A DNA stretch of 64,000 nt, taken from assembly GCA_030248295.1 (NCBI GenBank), contig JASANH010000427.1, forward strand, positions 310,001 to 374,000, given 5' to 3'. How positions within the stretch are numbered: the stretch's first letter is position 1; every line of letters begins with the position of its first letter. This DNA comes from Mesodorylaimus sp. YZB2_4 (Eukaryota > Nematoda > Enoplea > Dorylaimida > Dorylaimidae). Positions 33,000 to 45,647 of this stretch are shown one piece after another. Both the position numbers and the translations under genes were made by a program. The notes beneath the pieces were generated by a model. The model did no database searches, was not told the origin of the DNA, and saw nothing but the letters and a program-made list of their open reading frames with translations.

Positions 33000-35900
33000 A
33001 TGAAAGGTGCACGATGTGGTGAGGCAGAAGAATCGAGTGCGGCTGACGAGGTTGGTCATTTGTTGTATCGATTGAAAGTGACTGTGGAACGAGTGCTGGT
33101 CAGTCGGACGCCTGGTGTGGCTGGCAATATTTGGTTGGCACATGGTGGATTGGTTGAATTGGTGGTGACGTGTATTGCGCATATTGTCAGGCATGGGCTG
33201 AAGTCGAGGGTAAGTTGGGGGGGGGGGGGGCTTCTATCAGAGGCCGTACCACAGAAAGCAACGCAGCAGAAAGCAGAAAGCAAAGGGGTACCTTTTGGCA
33301 AAGATAGACCTACCTGGAGGTGGAGACAGGGCTATCCCCACCCTTACCAGTACCATAGAAAGAGCAGCTAGAGGGAGCCAACTGGTAGAGATAGATGTCT
33401 ACCCCTATCATTTGGCTACCCTGCTCTCGAGGAGGGTAGCCAACGGGTAGGGAAAGAAATTAATACGAAAGAGCGCGCAAAAGATGGGGTGGCTGCACAT
33501 GATGATAGACAATGGGTAGGATAAGGTACTCGACCTATCTAAATGCGAAAGGATGTCAGCCTTTCTCCCCGGCTGCCATGGCTATTTTATGTGTTGCCGC
33601 CACTGATAATGGGTAGAAAAACGTGTTTCCTTCCAAGTGCAGACTTGTTAGCGGAGTTTCACAGAAAAACGTGATGGATTTGCTGGCAGCAAAGATCAGG
33701 TAGTTCTATCTTTTCTCTACCCGCATTTAGTGGTAGCAGTAGGCCTGTCTCTACCTCTACCCGTTACCAATTGGTAATCCTATCTTTTGGCACCCCCTAC
33801 CTCTACCAAACGGTAGTGCCCTACCTCTATCTGCTATCTGTGGTACGGGTCCAGGTGTAAGGCCTACTGTGGAACAGAAGCCAGCAGGAGGTAGTGCAGT
33901 CTGTGCGCTGTGGTTTATGTGGCATATGGTTGATGTGGTGCTGCATATGTTAGCCTACCTATGCCCCGCCCGCGCCATGGTGTATCCTACCCGCTTTCTG
34001 TGGCATTTGGAAGTAGGCCTCTGCGAAGAAATGATGAAGAAGACAGAAGGTGTGTGGAAAAAAACGAAATTCTCCCCTTAGTTTGCTTATAAGTTTGATG
34101 ACAGATTATTGAAAAAATAGCTAAAGTAAAGGCTTGAGTACAACTGCACGTTTGTAGCGAGAGTTTAAAATTTGAATTTGGCTCATAAGTCGGGAAAGAG
34201 TTCGGGACGTTTGGGTGATTAAAACCACTCACTGTACCAGTGTGCGCATAGGTGCTTCGCATGGATACACTATATGCGCCGAAGGCGCTGGATCGACTGC
34301 TTAGACACACCACGGCGCTGAAAACGGATGTCACGAATGCTATTACCCATTTGTGGCGCGAATATACAAGATATCAAAAAACGGACAACGGCATTGAGGA
34401 GGAAATAGGATGAGTTGGGCCGTTGAAAACGGGGACCTCGAGTTGTTGAATTTAAAAAATTTTTAAATTTGCCGCTCCGCAGGTATAGTAGGCCACTTAC
34501 GTCAGCAAGTTAATGTCTGCTGGAGACGGTACTGAAAGAATGACCAAAAAAGACTAAAAGCTGATAAAATAAGAATTAAAACTCATGCGAAGCGAGACTG
34601 AAATGATGCTGGTACGACTTACATCGACTGTTAACGAAGAAAACGCCTGGGAAGGACTTCAAGGGTTGTATTTATGCAAAATGAATTATCTTGTGTTTAC
34701 TATAATCCCGCACACATCTACAGTACGCTGCCCACCTGCAAACTTTGACACAGCGCGGGAAATTTAAATTCTTGAAAAATTCAACAACTCGAGGTCCCCG
34801 TAGGCAACGGCCCAACTCATCGTATCTCCTCCTCGATGCCGTTGTCCGTTTTTTGATATCTTGTACATTCGTGCCACAAATGGGTAATAGCATTCGTGAC
34901 ATCCGTTTTCAGCGCCGTGGTGTGTCTAAGCAGTCGATCCAGCGCCTTCGGCGCATATAGTGTATCCATGGGTGCTTCGTGCTGGCACTGGCTGAACTGC
35001 TGGCGACTGCTAAAGAGGGCTTCCCGTCTTCAGTTGGGTTGTGGATGACGCCTTTGTTTGTGCACACTAGTTGCCCGCTGATTGCGCTGTTGTGCTGTAG
35101 TATAGCACACACTGTTTCCTGCTGACTGTGTTGTGCTACAATACACTCATCAGGCAAAAGTGCTGCAGGCAGCCTAGCTTCTGCTGTGACGTGCAAGTGC
35201 TGACTGTGCTGTAATTTCAGGTGCGCAATGACGAAGTTATATTGGAATGGTTGAGGGCATCGTTCGAATATCCGATCGACTCGTGCGAACAGTGGATTCG
35301 CCGTAGTCTAGTACAGTATTGCCTCAGGGATCAGTTTATTCATTTGTTGCATAATCGGCAAACCGTGGAGGACATTTATTGTCGTAAGTGGTGGCGACTA
35401 GGTGGAAAAGGGCTGGTCTTAGGTAGGGGGGGGGGGGGGCAGTTGAGAGGTTGTTGGAATTGTACCTGGTGTGGGATAGAGGAGGAGGGAGGTGGACCTC
35501 GACAAATTGAGTTATGGTAACGTGGCTACGAATGTAGTGCAGCCCTTCAGCAACTGAAAGCTGATATACTGTAGAGTTTTAGACGAGTCTTGGGTGGGGG
35601 CAGATGCTCCTTCCCAGTAGGGAGGCATCAGGCCGCTTGGTTTAAGGGTGGTCACAATTAAAAGTGTCCTAAATGTTAGGGCGTACCAAGTGGAAGACAG
35701 CTGTCCTAAGTTTTAGCCATGTCCAAGATGATTGTGGAAGTGTCTCCTGTAAAGTGCTTCTGATTTATAGTTGAAGCTTTATCCGGTCTGTATGCCATTA
35801 GAAATATTATAAATTCAGTTTTTAACTGCGAAAATAAATGCACGTGCAGCAGCTTTATTTCTGTTATCACTACCCTGGTGTAAGCCTGTGGAGAAGCTAG

Positions 35901-38900
35901 TTTATTTGGCCCGCGCGCGGCAGCTGGATAGACACTTGCAGGAGAGGGCGAGGGGAACAAATACCAAGTAAGGCTTGGTAATCCATGAGTGAGTGTTAAT
36001 AGTTGGTGAGCCAGCTTGGAAGTAACTTCCACATCTTGATTTTATAGGTGCAGCCTTACTTCAGTGTACTGTAGCAATCGTGTATGTAATCTGCTGCGCA
36101 TAAAAATAGTGTCCCATGCGCGGAAAGTTCCAGGCTTCCATGTGCCTGGTTATAAATACAACGATAAACTGTGCTCACCTTATTTTTCAGCTGATGCATT
36201 CCTGCGCCTGCCACCTTACGTCGAATCTTTATTTTCGTGTCTAGCGTCACTCGAAGAGCAACAGCATAAATTCTTGACTGATATTGATCCGGCTTTGGTA
36301 GGTGTGCAGGGATGAGGGGGATTAGGCGTCAGCTGGTCTAGTCAGGGATCCTTTGACGATCACTGGTGATCCATAGAAGTTTAGAGCTAAAGCGAAGACA
36401 GGTGGGGCTCTGCAGGTTGACTTGGGCTTGAGCGGGACTCGAGCCCGCGGTTCACCAGAGTAGTGACTATCATGGGTGGACACTGTGACATGTCGCATGA
36501 GGGTAGGGATGCCTAGTAAACGGCAGTCGCTGTGCAGTGGCAGACCAGTATCCAAAACTGGGGATCGACCAGGTTGAAAATTGTCAATTTTGTAATGCTA
36601 AAATAATTTCGAAAAGGGGTCTGCTCCTGGACAAGCCAAAATTTAGGGATTTTATGGAAAAGCCGAGGTAATTCTGACCCCCGTTCCAGACTTTTGGCGT
36701 GGCCCTGTGCATGTCGCATTCTCGAAGTGAAGAAATATGAGCGAACAGAGAATGCGCTGTGACTATGTAACACAAAACTCGTTGATAGCAAAATATTTGA
36801 ATTTGCCGCGCGCATTGATGCCCAAGTGCAAGAATTTTTTGACATTCGGGAGAGAAGCTTGACTGAACGCAATGAGAGCCTTGCGCCAAAATGACTCCTC
36901 TCATTGCGCTTCGCAGTGCGGCATGCCGATACAGTCGACTCTTGATAATTGCAGTGCCCTGATAGTTGCAGCAAGGTCTGATTTTTCATTTTTCTGAACT
37001 ATTTATTATACGGATCCATACGATTGCAATTTTGGATGATTGCAGCCTTTTCTGGCGCCCGAACGGTTGAAATTATCCGAGTCCATTGTATTTAATACAG
37101 TATTCACAGAGCTGCGGCGATAAAATTGTCACATGCGACCGAACTCTAGTGCCAGCCAGACTGCTAGACTTAAAGCTTGTGGGCCTGCTAGAAAATGGGG
37201 AGGCTGTGACCTGCGTGAGGCCTTCTCTGTCTAATGTTCAGTGCCCCACCGGACTCAGACCCCTTGGCCATGGGCTAGGTTTTGGATGCTGGTGGCAGAC
37301 GAGCTACCATTTTTATGTCCTCGCCTGCTTTCTCCTTAGCTGTGAGACGGACTCTGCTCACTGTAACCACATTCCTTCGTTTTAGTACTTGCATTCGCTG
37401 CACGGCAAATCGTTGAACGAGAGCCGAAGTTTATCATTTCCGGTGCTTTCGACCACGGTGCATAAATTTACTAGCATGGAATGCTGCGCGAATTTTTTGG
37501 GTATGGGCATTTTTCTGCTGCTTTGGAAGCTTCTTATTCCAAATCGATTTCATGATTGTAGTTGCTTGTGACCTTGTGTCGGGGTGTGCAAGGATTGTGA
37601 CCGTTCGGGATGTGGTTTCAGCTGCACGAAAGGTCAAATTGGGCGTAGGGGGAGGAGAGGCAACAACCTACCGGATTAAGGGGCCTGTCCTGCAAGGATG
37701 AGGATGATCACTGTGCATGTCTCGGACCAGGAGATGATGGATTTGAAGAATAGGAGGCGGGTGTCGAGTGGCTTGTGTAGAGTAAAAAATGCAACTTTAT
37801 GACCAAAAATTCAAATTCAAAAATAACGGGAAATTTTTGTAAATGTTTTCCTTAGCCTGTGTCTTACCGTTCTGTCGTGTGGATCATAGGAAGCTGCGGT
37901 TTGTTCTTGTAGAAAAGCAAAAACTTCCCACTGACCAGCCTTCCAGCCAGTCCACTGTCGATGACCAATGCGACCCAGTATCGTGCACTCATTGCGTGCA
38001 AGAAGTAGTGGCCAAATTGGTGTGTATTGTGTCGTCACACATTCAAGAGCAACGACAACAGAATGATTCGAAAAAATCGGACTCCACCTCCGTGTCGACC
38101 GTGTCGACGACCAGCGCGTCCAAAGCGCAAATGGTGCAAAGATCGTCGACTCAACAGACGTCCATTGCGAATCATCGTCGAACGAGATCGGATGACGCGT
38201 TTTTGAGACGATTGCCACTGGTGCGATCGGGAATAAATAGCAGTGAATTTAGGAGTGGAGCGTCGTCGACGTCGTTGAAATTGGATTTGAGCGAGCAAAG
38301 GAAAATGGGAAGTTTGGAAATGATCAAGGAATCGTGGATAGAAGCCACGAAATTGAGAGATTATATTGCGCAAAGGGAGTACGAAACGTCGTTGGAACTA
38401 GAAAGGGTATGGGATGTGATGGAAATTGTGATTTGCCTGGGACTATTGAACACTGGGATACAGTACTGTGGGAGATGCTGAGCTAGAGAACGACAGGCTG
38501 TGTAACCCGCATTCCTGGCGGTCGGAAGATGGATACCTCCCTTGGCTCGGGCGTCGACCTCTCCGTTTGATGTTCCTGCGGCAGGTATAGTCGCGAGAAC
38601 CGTCTTCCTCCAGTCAGAGTAATTGGGAGACTTCGGTCTGTCACATCTCCCACCACCTCCCTGAGTGCGCTGGCTACAGCTGTGGGATTGGTGTCTGTAT
38701 GTTGGAGGACAGGGTGGCCCAGGTTCAGGCAGGAAGACGGATGGCAATGCTGGGATTACAGCTACTGTGCCAGTCTACAGAGTGATAAGGACAGATAACG
38801 CCAGGCTGTTGCACAGGGATGGCAGTTTGTTAGGACGCGATTAGGAGCAGAGCTAGAGACGAATTGAACTCTAGAATCGACATAGGAATATTTGAAAAAG

Positions 38901-41900
38901 AGTGTGATATTCAGATTCAGCACCCACGTATTCTACAGGTTTGGACCTCCGCAACTATGCAAAAAAAGTCGAAATTCTTGATTTGCAAAGGGTGACCTTT
39001 GGGAAATGGAAATTCCGACTTTCTAAGTAATTGAGACAGTGGTGCAAAATTTTGACTACACCCTATAATTCGTGGGTGCTGAATCTGAATATCATATTCT
39101 TTTTTTAATGTTTCGACATCGATTCTAGAATGTGCTTCGTCTTTAAGTATTGTTAGTGGTAATATCGCTGCAGCCATCAGATCATCCGAGGCAGGTACCA
39201 TTCACACTATTCTTTGGATCTACAGCGCATGTGCTGGCTCGTAGGGCTAGCTTAGTGCCTCGATGGGGATTTGAGCAAGTGCTTTGGCTTAGGCTTACTG
39301 TGGTCTGGTTGGCGATGAGGAAGTGGGATAGTGCGATACAGAACCACGCCCCACACGCTATAGCATTGAAGGAATACTGCAAATTTACAGTGTTGAATCT
39401 CCAGTAGGTCGTTAACCAGTCACACAATCATTGCACTCAGCATCATTGCAGGATGGCATAGCAATCGCAGGTGTACTGTAAGCGAATCATAGAGAGATTA
39501 GATAATAAAACGCGACTTACATATGACAAGTCTGGGATTACAGTGCGGCCAGGATCATGCGAATAGAGGCAGTTACAGCTGCAACATAGCCTGGCAGGCG
39601 TAGGAGAGAATGTGGCTGACCGCAGTCGGCGGGATAAAAGCTCCGACTGGAGCAATTAAGTCTCGCGAATATACCTGGCGCTGAATCATCAACCCGAGAG
39701 GTTAACGTCCCCCACGAAAACTCTTCGATAAAAACAAAAAAATTGAAAATGAAGCCTCGAAATCATATCTGCTTGATAAAGCTTTTTTTTCTTTACGAAG
39801 TTGTCCCTGACATCAACTTGGGTTATTGCTGAAAATTTTGAGAAGCTTCGCCCTGAAGCGGCGATGGCGCAAGCACGCATTTCGACTGGAGTCTGTGCAC
39901 TCGACTATAATCAGGCCTTTAGAGCAGTGAACAAATGTGGCATACTGTACCCATCACTGTAGCGATTACAGTACACCACCGATTTGCATCAGATAATTAG
40001 CTTGATTAGAATCCATTGTGACACAATTTTAGGAAAATGCTCATTTCCAACTGAGCGAAATGTTGATCGGTGCTATTGAACAAATGAAATGGCGTAATGT
40101 TTTGTCGGCGCAGTGGCCGAATCGTGGCTCGGATTGTGTCAGTAAGACGTCGACAATACGACAACCAGTCGGTGGCGCGGAGGAAGAGATGGCGTCGGCA
40201 TCGTTTGAAGCCCCGAGCAGTAGTAGCGGGGATAACATTCTGAGTAGTAGCAGCGAATTTAGTTGGGGCTTGTCCAATTCCTACGATGGGGGTCCGACAA
40301 TGGGCGATTTGAGAAGTGATATCAATGCTGCCTTCGCCGATAGGCAAGAAGCTGGTCCGAGTTCAGATACTGGATATGGAACGGTGGATGGGCAGAGAAG
40401 GTAAGCAGGCCTGTGTTAGTTAGGCCGCTGAATCAGAGGGCGGTCAACCAAGTTGTATGTGTGGTCTTTGGGTGGGTTGTCCAAGAGCACAGCGATCGAT
40501 TGATCGGGTAGTCGATGGTTTCTAGCTTGATCAGAGAGCCAATCCAAGCTCGACATTCATCGGCTGAAGCGGTAGCCATGAACTTGTTGCAACGATTCTC
40601 GCAGAAACACTTTCCGCAGGCGGAGGCCAATGAATTACAATTTTTGGTGTCTTATAAAGATGTGCCTCAATTAGTAAGTGGATTATTTGTGGAAGAAGGG
40701 TGAAATAAGCTGTGAAATTTTTGTAGCTTCTGCCATTACCTCAATCGACTCCTGTCGCGCCGGATGAAGTGTATGCTGAGGGATTCAAACACAAGGTATG
40801 GAGTTGGTTTGGCTTGACTGGGATGGAGTCTCGCGTAGGCTGTCATATGTCCAGGTCAGGCTGTTGCGGATTCTGGTGAGGAGGCTGTGCTGTAAAGTCT
40901 GGTGAACATGCAGTAACTGTGTTTTATTTTGATTGATGATTGGTCAGGCCCTTAATTTTTGGGATTGACCAGGACCACGTTCTGTATCACTCCAAAAACT
41001 ACGGGCACTGTATCAAACCTCTTCATCTTGAATTGCATGGCTGAAACGTCACCTTGACGGGTCGTGCTTCCTGCCGGCTGCATACCTCCAGAAAATCGAT
41101 TGCCTCACAAGTACCTGCTGACGGGGTCTGTAACCCGAGCGGTCTCTAGCCTAGCGGTTAAGGCGTCCGCCTCTCACGCTGGGCGTGTGCATTTACAGGG
41201 GAGGGTTCGACTCCCGCCTGGGTACAAAATGATCGTCAATTATGTGTTCCTTAGCCCCCGAGTGCGCTGTATGGTGCTTGGCTATGGATAAAGTATGCCA
41301 TGATGTGACATGACATGACGGTTGCAGGTCAAACTGCGAGGGACGTTTGAATGGGCGCCACCGCGGCCACAGTTGATCTTCAAGCTGCACCCGGTGCCCA
41401 AGTAAGGGTCAGGTTATTTATGGTCTCCTTATCGTGGCATATATTGTGCTTTTCAGATTGAAGCCATTACTTGAACAGCAATCATACAAGTGCGCAGGAT
41501 GTGGGATGAAGTTAGAGAAGGGTAAGGGTCATGTTGCGGGGGACTGGGCAGGGCAGTCGACTCGCACACTGAAAACGCCTATCTGAAACTCTGTTTTACA
41601 TCCGTGCAAGATTGTGGCATTTGTGGATAGCTGACATCTCCTGTAACGATAGTAGTTTCTATTTGAGCAGGATTTTGCCTTTTGCACAACGTGAGTAAAA
41701 TATAGTTTCAGATGGCCTTCTATTCGGGATCATAGATTTAAGCCGCTAGTTGATTGAAATGGCTGTTGAATAGCCGGAGTGAGTGGGCGCGGGAACGTTG
41801 TCGCAGGGGGGTGTCTTGTGTGTCTCGAGAAGCCCCAGTCACATTCAATGAGGCGGGAGTCGACTCGTGCACTGGGAAAATCCCTAACTGAAACTCTATT

Positions 41901-44900
41901 TCACATCTGTGAAGGATTATGGCATTCGTGGATTACTGACATCTCCTGTAACGATACTATTTTCTGTTTAAGCTGATCTTGCCTTAAACACATTCATGCA
42001 CAGAATGAGTAAAATATGGTTTCAGATTGTGCCCAGATTACATATAGACTTATAAGTAAATCACCCGTAGTGAAGTGATTTTCGTTGGATGGAATTCCAT
42101 GATGGAAAATTTTATTTGCCAAGTGTAAAATATTGTTTCAGATGGCGGTTACCACATGAAAAAGTTTTTCTGCGCGCTTTTGAAGTGCCCTGTGTTGTCG
42201 CCGCAAATGAGCATGGTTTACCTGTTTGCCTTTTTTAGCTTACTTCAAACGACTTCGTTACTGCGCCTATCTGGGACGATTGTTTTGTCAATGTTGTCAT
42301 CAAGGCCAGACCTCGATCATACCTGCTCACGTATTGCATCGATGGGATTTTCGTCGATTGCCTGTCTCTGATTTTTCCTATCGATTCCTGTCGCAGCAAT
42401 ACGCGGCGCCCGTGTGGAATGTGAAAGCGGCAAACGAGGTCTTGTATGTCACGGTCAAACAATTGAGGGCGGTCAGAAATGTCAGACAACAATTGAGATA
42501 TTGTTACGATTATATTCGAACATGCCGATTGGCTAAAGAATTGATAACCACCAGTGGAAGGTATGCAATTGAGTTGAGTTTTGGTACAGCTGAGAATCGA
42601 TGTGGGAATATTGGAAAAAGTTTGATATTCGGATTCACCAGTCACATATTCTAGGGAAAAACCGAAATTTTGGACCTGCAGCAACTATGCAAAAATAGTC
42701 GAATTTCTTGATTGCAAAGGGTGGACCATTTGGAAGTGAAAATTTAGCAGTCCAAAATTTTTGCTACCCCTATAATGCGTGGGTGCTGAATCTGAATATC
42801 ATACACTCTTTTTTTCAGTATGCCCGCATTGATTAAAGCTTAGCCTTTAAAGGGGTACACACATCTGAATATGAAAACTTCCCTGTGAAATTTAATAAGT
42901 GAAGGAGAAAATGGAAATTGGATTTTTTTGTTTGACTATTATTCGAAAAGGGAGATCACTTGACTTCATTTTCCTACAGTAGCCTTGCATGAATAAAAAA
43001 GCGCGAAATTTGAAATTTGAATGTTTATGAGCGTCGCATTGCTGTTTTTTGACCTCGTTTATTGCTGCTAAAATTCGCTTCATCTTTGTGGGGCGAATCA
43101 AAGCAGATTATGAAGCTGAAAAGTAATGTTCAGCGCATACTCCATTTAGAAATATCTGAAAACTGTCCAAGTCGGGTGGTGTACCTGTTCGAAGCGAATA
43201 AGTAAAATACAGTTTCGGTTTTTTTAGATTAACAGACGTTTTTGATAATTTGCCTTCGCATTTGATTCAAGAAACTGATCTTTACAGTATGCAAGATTTT
43301 GCGCAGGTATGGAAACCAGTTTTTGGGAGAAGGTGTGAGATTTTGTGTTGATGCGTTTTTTTAGGTGAAGGATGGAACACTTTACGCTAGACTGGATGCG
43401 GCGGTTCTGTTGGCACGGTACCATATCGAAAGCTGTCAGGTGAGGGGGTCTGATTAGACAGGCGTGGTCATGCGTGCGCCTCTGAGGGGATACAAGTCTG
43501 TTTTAAAATTAATAGCTAAAACTAACTTTTACGCACTTATGGTATCGGCACATGTAATACTATTTACGAAGCAATAGTATCGTGTGTTGATCTGGTACCT
43601 AGCTGATAAGGCTGAAAATGCTGCAGCTGCATGGCACGGGTAAAAGTTGGTTTCAGATAAAAATGAAATTGTGACAGCACAAATTTTTTCTTTTTAGTAC
43701 TGTTTGGCCAAAGGTTTTGTGTGCGAAGTTTGTCGAAAAGACGAAATTCTCTTCCCATTTCAAGCTCCGACAAAAGTGAAAAGATGCCCAGGATGCGGGT
43801 CCTGCTTTCACGTCAAGTGCCTTCGAAAACGCGAATGTCCAAAGTGTCGACGGATGCAATCGAGAAGGTGAGTTTTAAACAGGAGGGTTAAAGTGAGTTT
43901 CATCTTCTAAGTGATGTAGGTCATTCCACAGATTCGTATAAGACAAAATTTGAATTTCCCGCTCTCCGCCAATGACACCTTTTCATAGTTAAAACGTCCT
44001 GCACTTCAAATTTTGCATGCGCGTGCGTGTGACAGGACGACGGCCAAAAACAGTTTCGGATTTTAATGATAGGAAAACAATCATTGAAGTCATGAACTCA
44101 GAATTCAACGCGCACACAGGTCTTGGAAGCAGGCACTGTTCATCTGTGTTAACTCATTAGCACCTCACGGCGGTAAATTCAAATGTTGCGTTGTAGGATG
44201 CATGTGAAATGGTTTTTAGTATTTCGTGCTGCAGTGGATCTGAGGCAGGTCACTAGAAATCTGTAGATTAAGGTAACTCTGGGTAACCGAGTCCTGTTAT
44301 AGGGAACTGGCCTCACAAAATATTATTGAGCAAGAAGATGAATTTGATGCCTGAAAATAATATACACGTGGTGATTCTTTATTTTGACCAAATGGGGTGT
44401 TCGTTATTTCGTAATTTTGCTACTCTATATTTTTTGTGTATACTGTAGATTGAGGATAAGCATTGTTGGAAAAGAGGAATTGAGTGGTGAAATCATGTTC
44501 CTGCTTGTGCTCTGATCAAAACATGGCGCGCACTCAGGTCGGCCCGTTTGTCTAACGATGCGTAAAGGCCTTAGGCAAATTAGCTGAAAAAAGAAAAATC
44601 AAGGCCTCATGTTTCTATTTTAAAGGCCACTGAATATTGTAAGAACATGTTGACAGGGTGTCGGCAAATAAGACCTACATGAGGCAGGATTGGTGAAAAA
44701 TAATAATCATTAAAAAGTTGAAAGAAATGAGTTTTTACATAATTACTATCATTTGAAATGTTCTGTGTTTTGTTTGAAACAGATTGAGTAAAGTATGGAT
44801 TATGAAATATTCGAAGAAAAAGGCGAGTTGATGAGGTGAACAACATTCGAGTCTGTTTTGAGCAATTGCACCCCGCGGCAGTGTCGTTTCATTTCATCCA

Positions 44901-44975
44901 TTTTTCAGGAAACGAGGACGCGTCTGGAGACCTTTAACGAAGCCCGATCAACTGTATATTCGACATAAACCTTAA
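33000..44975 (+). CDS. RUBCN: Rubicon homologue: RUN and Rubicon-homology domains (15 exons, 860 aa)
   Basis: Rubicon binds Rab7 and the PI3K complex on late endosomes and restrains autophagosome maturation. Exons: 33000-33209, 35221-35383, 36191-36297, 37386-37500, 37856-38406, 40033-40400, 40526-40673, 40727-40795, 41328-41401, 41457-41521, 42239-42560, 43228-43306, 43365-43439, 43698-43867 and 44909-44975; 861 codons in frame. Residues 1 to about 160 form the RUN domain (LKVTVERVLV, WIRRSLVQYCLRDQFIHLL). A Ser-rich linker follows, then ENAHFQLSEML. The C-terminal half is the Rubicon homology domain: RGTFEWAPPR, zinc-type cysteines CAGC (614-617), CQCCH (640-644), WDFRRLPVSDFS, CRLAKEL, CEVC (791-794), CPGCGSCFHVKC (812-823) and CPKC (829-832). 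The start lies 237 bp after the COPB1 stop and 2 nt after TTTCAG, hinting at operon-style trans-splicing. Introns are full of repeats. Rubicon is preferred over the smaller Pacer because the RUN domain is present. Confidence 0.93.
33217..33860. repeat. G tract and GGTAG/CTACC-rich inverted repeat in RUBCN intron 1
   Basis: A 14-G run starts 7 nt after the exon 1 donor. CCGTACCACAGA near 33243 is answered by TCTGTGGTACGG near 33838. The interior is rich in GGTAG on one side and CTACC on the other, with CAAAAGATAGG-type matches, so the ~610-bp block folds imperfectly. It is probably a decayed foldback element or expanded low-complexity DNA. Confidence 0.5.
34251..34979. mobile_element. Long-TIR foldback transposon with perfect 9-bp target duplication (Mutator-like, non-autonomous)
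   Basis: The element 34260-34970 begins CATGGATACACTATATGCGC and ends with its reverse complement. The two arms, about 250 bp each (to ~34510 and from ~34715), match closely through AAAACGGATGTCACGAATGC and GACCTCGAGTTGTTGAATTT. GGTGCTTCG sits immediately outside both ends (34251-34259 and 34971-34979). Long terminal repeats with a 9-bp duplication are the hallmark of Mutator-like elements. The ~200-bp centre has no transposase. It lies in RUBCN intron 1. Confidence 0.87.
38872..39131. mobile_element. MITE family 2, copy 1 (RUBCN intron 5)
   Basis: The left end CTAGAATCGACATAGGAATA with GATATTCAGATTCAGCACCC pairs with GGGTGCTGAATCTGAATATC and ACATCGATTCTAG at the right end, giving arms of about 55 bp. 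The ~150-bp centre (GCAACTATGCAAAAA) is shared with the copy at 42594. Confidence 0.8.
39785..39920 (+). repeat. Copy of the 15.8-16.2 kb repeat, RUBCN intron 5
   Basis: The segment with GAAGTTGTCCCTGACATCAA, GGCGATGGCGCAAGCACGC and CACTCGACTATAATCAGGCC matches 16118-16186 (GTGATGGCGCAATAACGC, GTTGACTATAATTTGGCC) and the inverted strand near 15835. It contains no gene. Confidence 0.65.
41135..41321 (+). mobile_element. tRNA-derived SINE, family 2 (RUBCN intron 8)
   Basis: A tRNA-like head has A box TAGCCTAGCGGTTAAGGCG, a CCTCTCACGC anticodon-like arm and B box GGTTCGACTCCC. The body CCCCCGAGTGCGCTGTATGG and GCTTGGCTATGGATAAAG matches the minus-strand copy at 10648, and the tail ends in ATGTGACATGACATGACG. 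The head lacks a closing acceptor stem and has an oversized variable region, so it is not a working tRNA gene. Confidence 0.75.
42594..42838. mobile_element. MITE family 2, copy 2 (RUBCN intron 11)
   Basis: GAATCGATGTGGGAATATTG at the left and GTGGGTGCTGAATCTGAATA to GCATTGATTAAAG at the right match copy 1 at 38872, as does the centre GCAACTATGCAAAAATAGTC. The left arm has drifted (GGATTCACCAGTCAC), so this copy is older or less complete. Confidence 0.75.
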
Positions 44976-45647
44976 TTAAGCTGGAATAGACGGGGCTGCC
45001 ATCACTGATAGCGTCATTGGCCCGAATCGATGAGACACATACACAATGAGGGGCTGTAGTCCGTGCGTGCTAGCTATTCGAGAAGAGTCGAGCGAACGAA
45101 TGCTAAGTGATGGAAAAGAGTGGACGGGATGCGTGTAGGTACGCAAATTCAGACATTATTAAACTCGTGTTGACCTTTGACTGTTGATGCATGTGGATTT
45201 TGCTCTGACGGATCGCCAGGTGATGTCTGGATCGTCTGCTTTAAAAGTAATTCTTGGGCGATTTTGATAAATCTCGCTTGATCGAGTGGCTTTTTGCAAT
45301 CATTTGTGCTTCATTAATTTTCTCTCGTGCATTTGTCAATCATCAATTTTCGATTTTTCATGATTTATCAGTGATCGCAGATGTCAGTTTCCGATTGTAA
45401 GCCGCTTCACTTTGATTTACTGCGTTTCTTTCTGTGAAAGAAGAGGTGTTTTTTGGATTATCACCCTGTCAATTGGAGGGATTCGATTTATTTTGCACTT
45501 CACGATTTTGATCGCAAAAAAGCTAGGATATTGGGACTTGCAATTATTGATTTTTTTGATAGCCGATTGATCAGATTCTGAGGTTCATCAGCCGAAATAC
45601 TGACTTGCTTTTGATAACTGAACCTTCGCTACAGACATTAAAAAAGC
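44976..45647. other. Spacer between RUBCN and the two-helix membrane protein gene
   Basis: 672 bp of A/T-rich sequence with no gene, element or array recognised. An acceptor-like CTACAG ends at 45634, 13 nt before the next start codon. The promoter of that gene, if independent, must lie here, but no TATA or initiator can be assigned confidently. Confidence 0.4.

Noticed and set aside
38361-38747. 128-codon minus-strand frame in RUBCN intron 5
   Set aside because: Proline/arginine-rich composition from GC-rich repeat DNA, overlapping the 3' end of a real exon; no family features.
41135-41230. Candidate tRNA gene (Glu/Ser-like)
   Set aside because: Both promoter boxes are present, but the acceptor stem does not close and the variable region is oversized. 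The downstream body is shared with another copy, so it is a SINE head.
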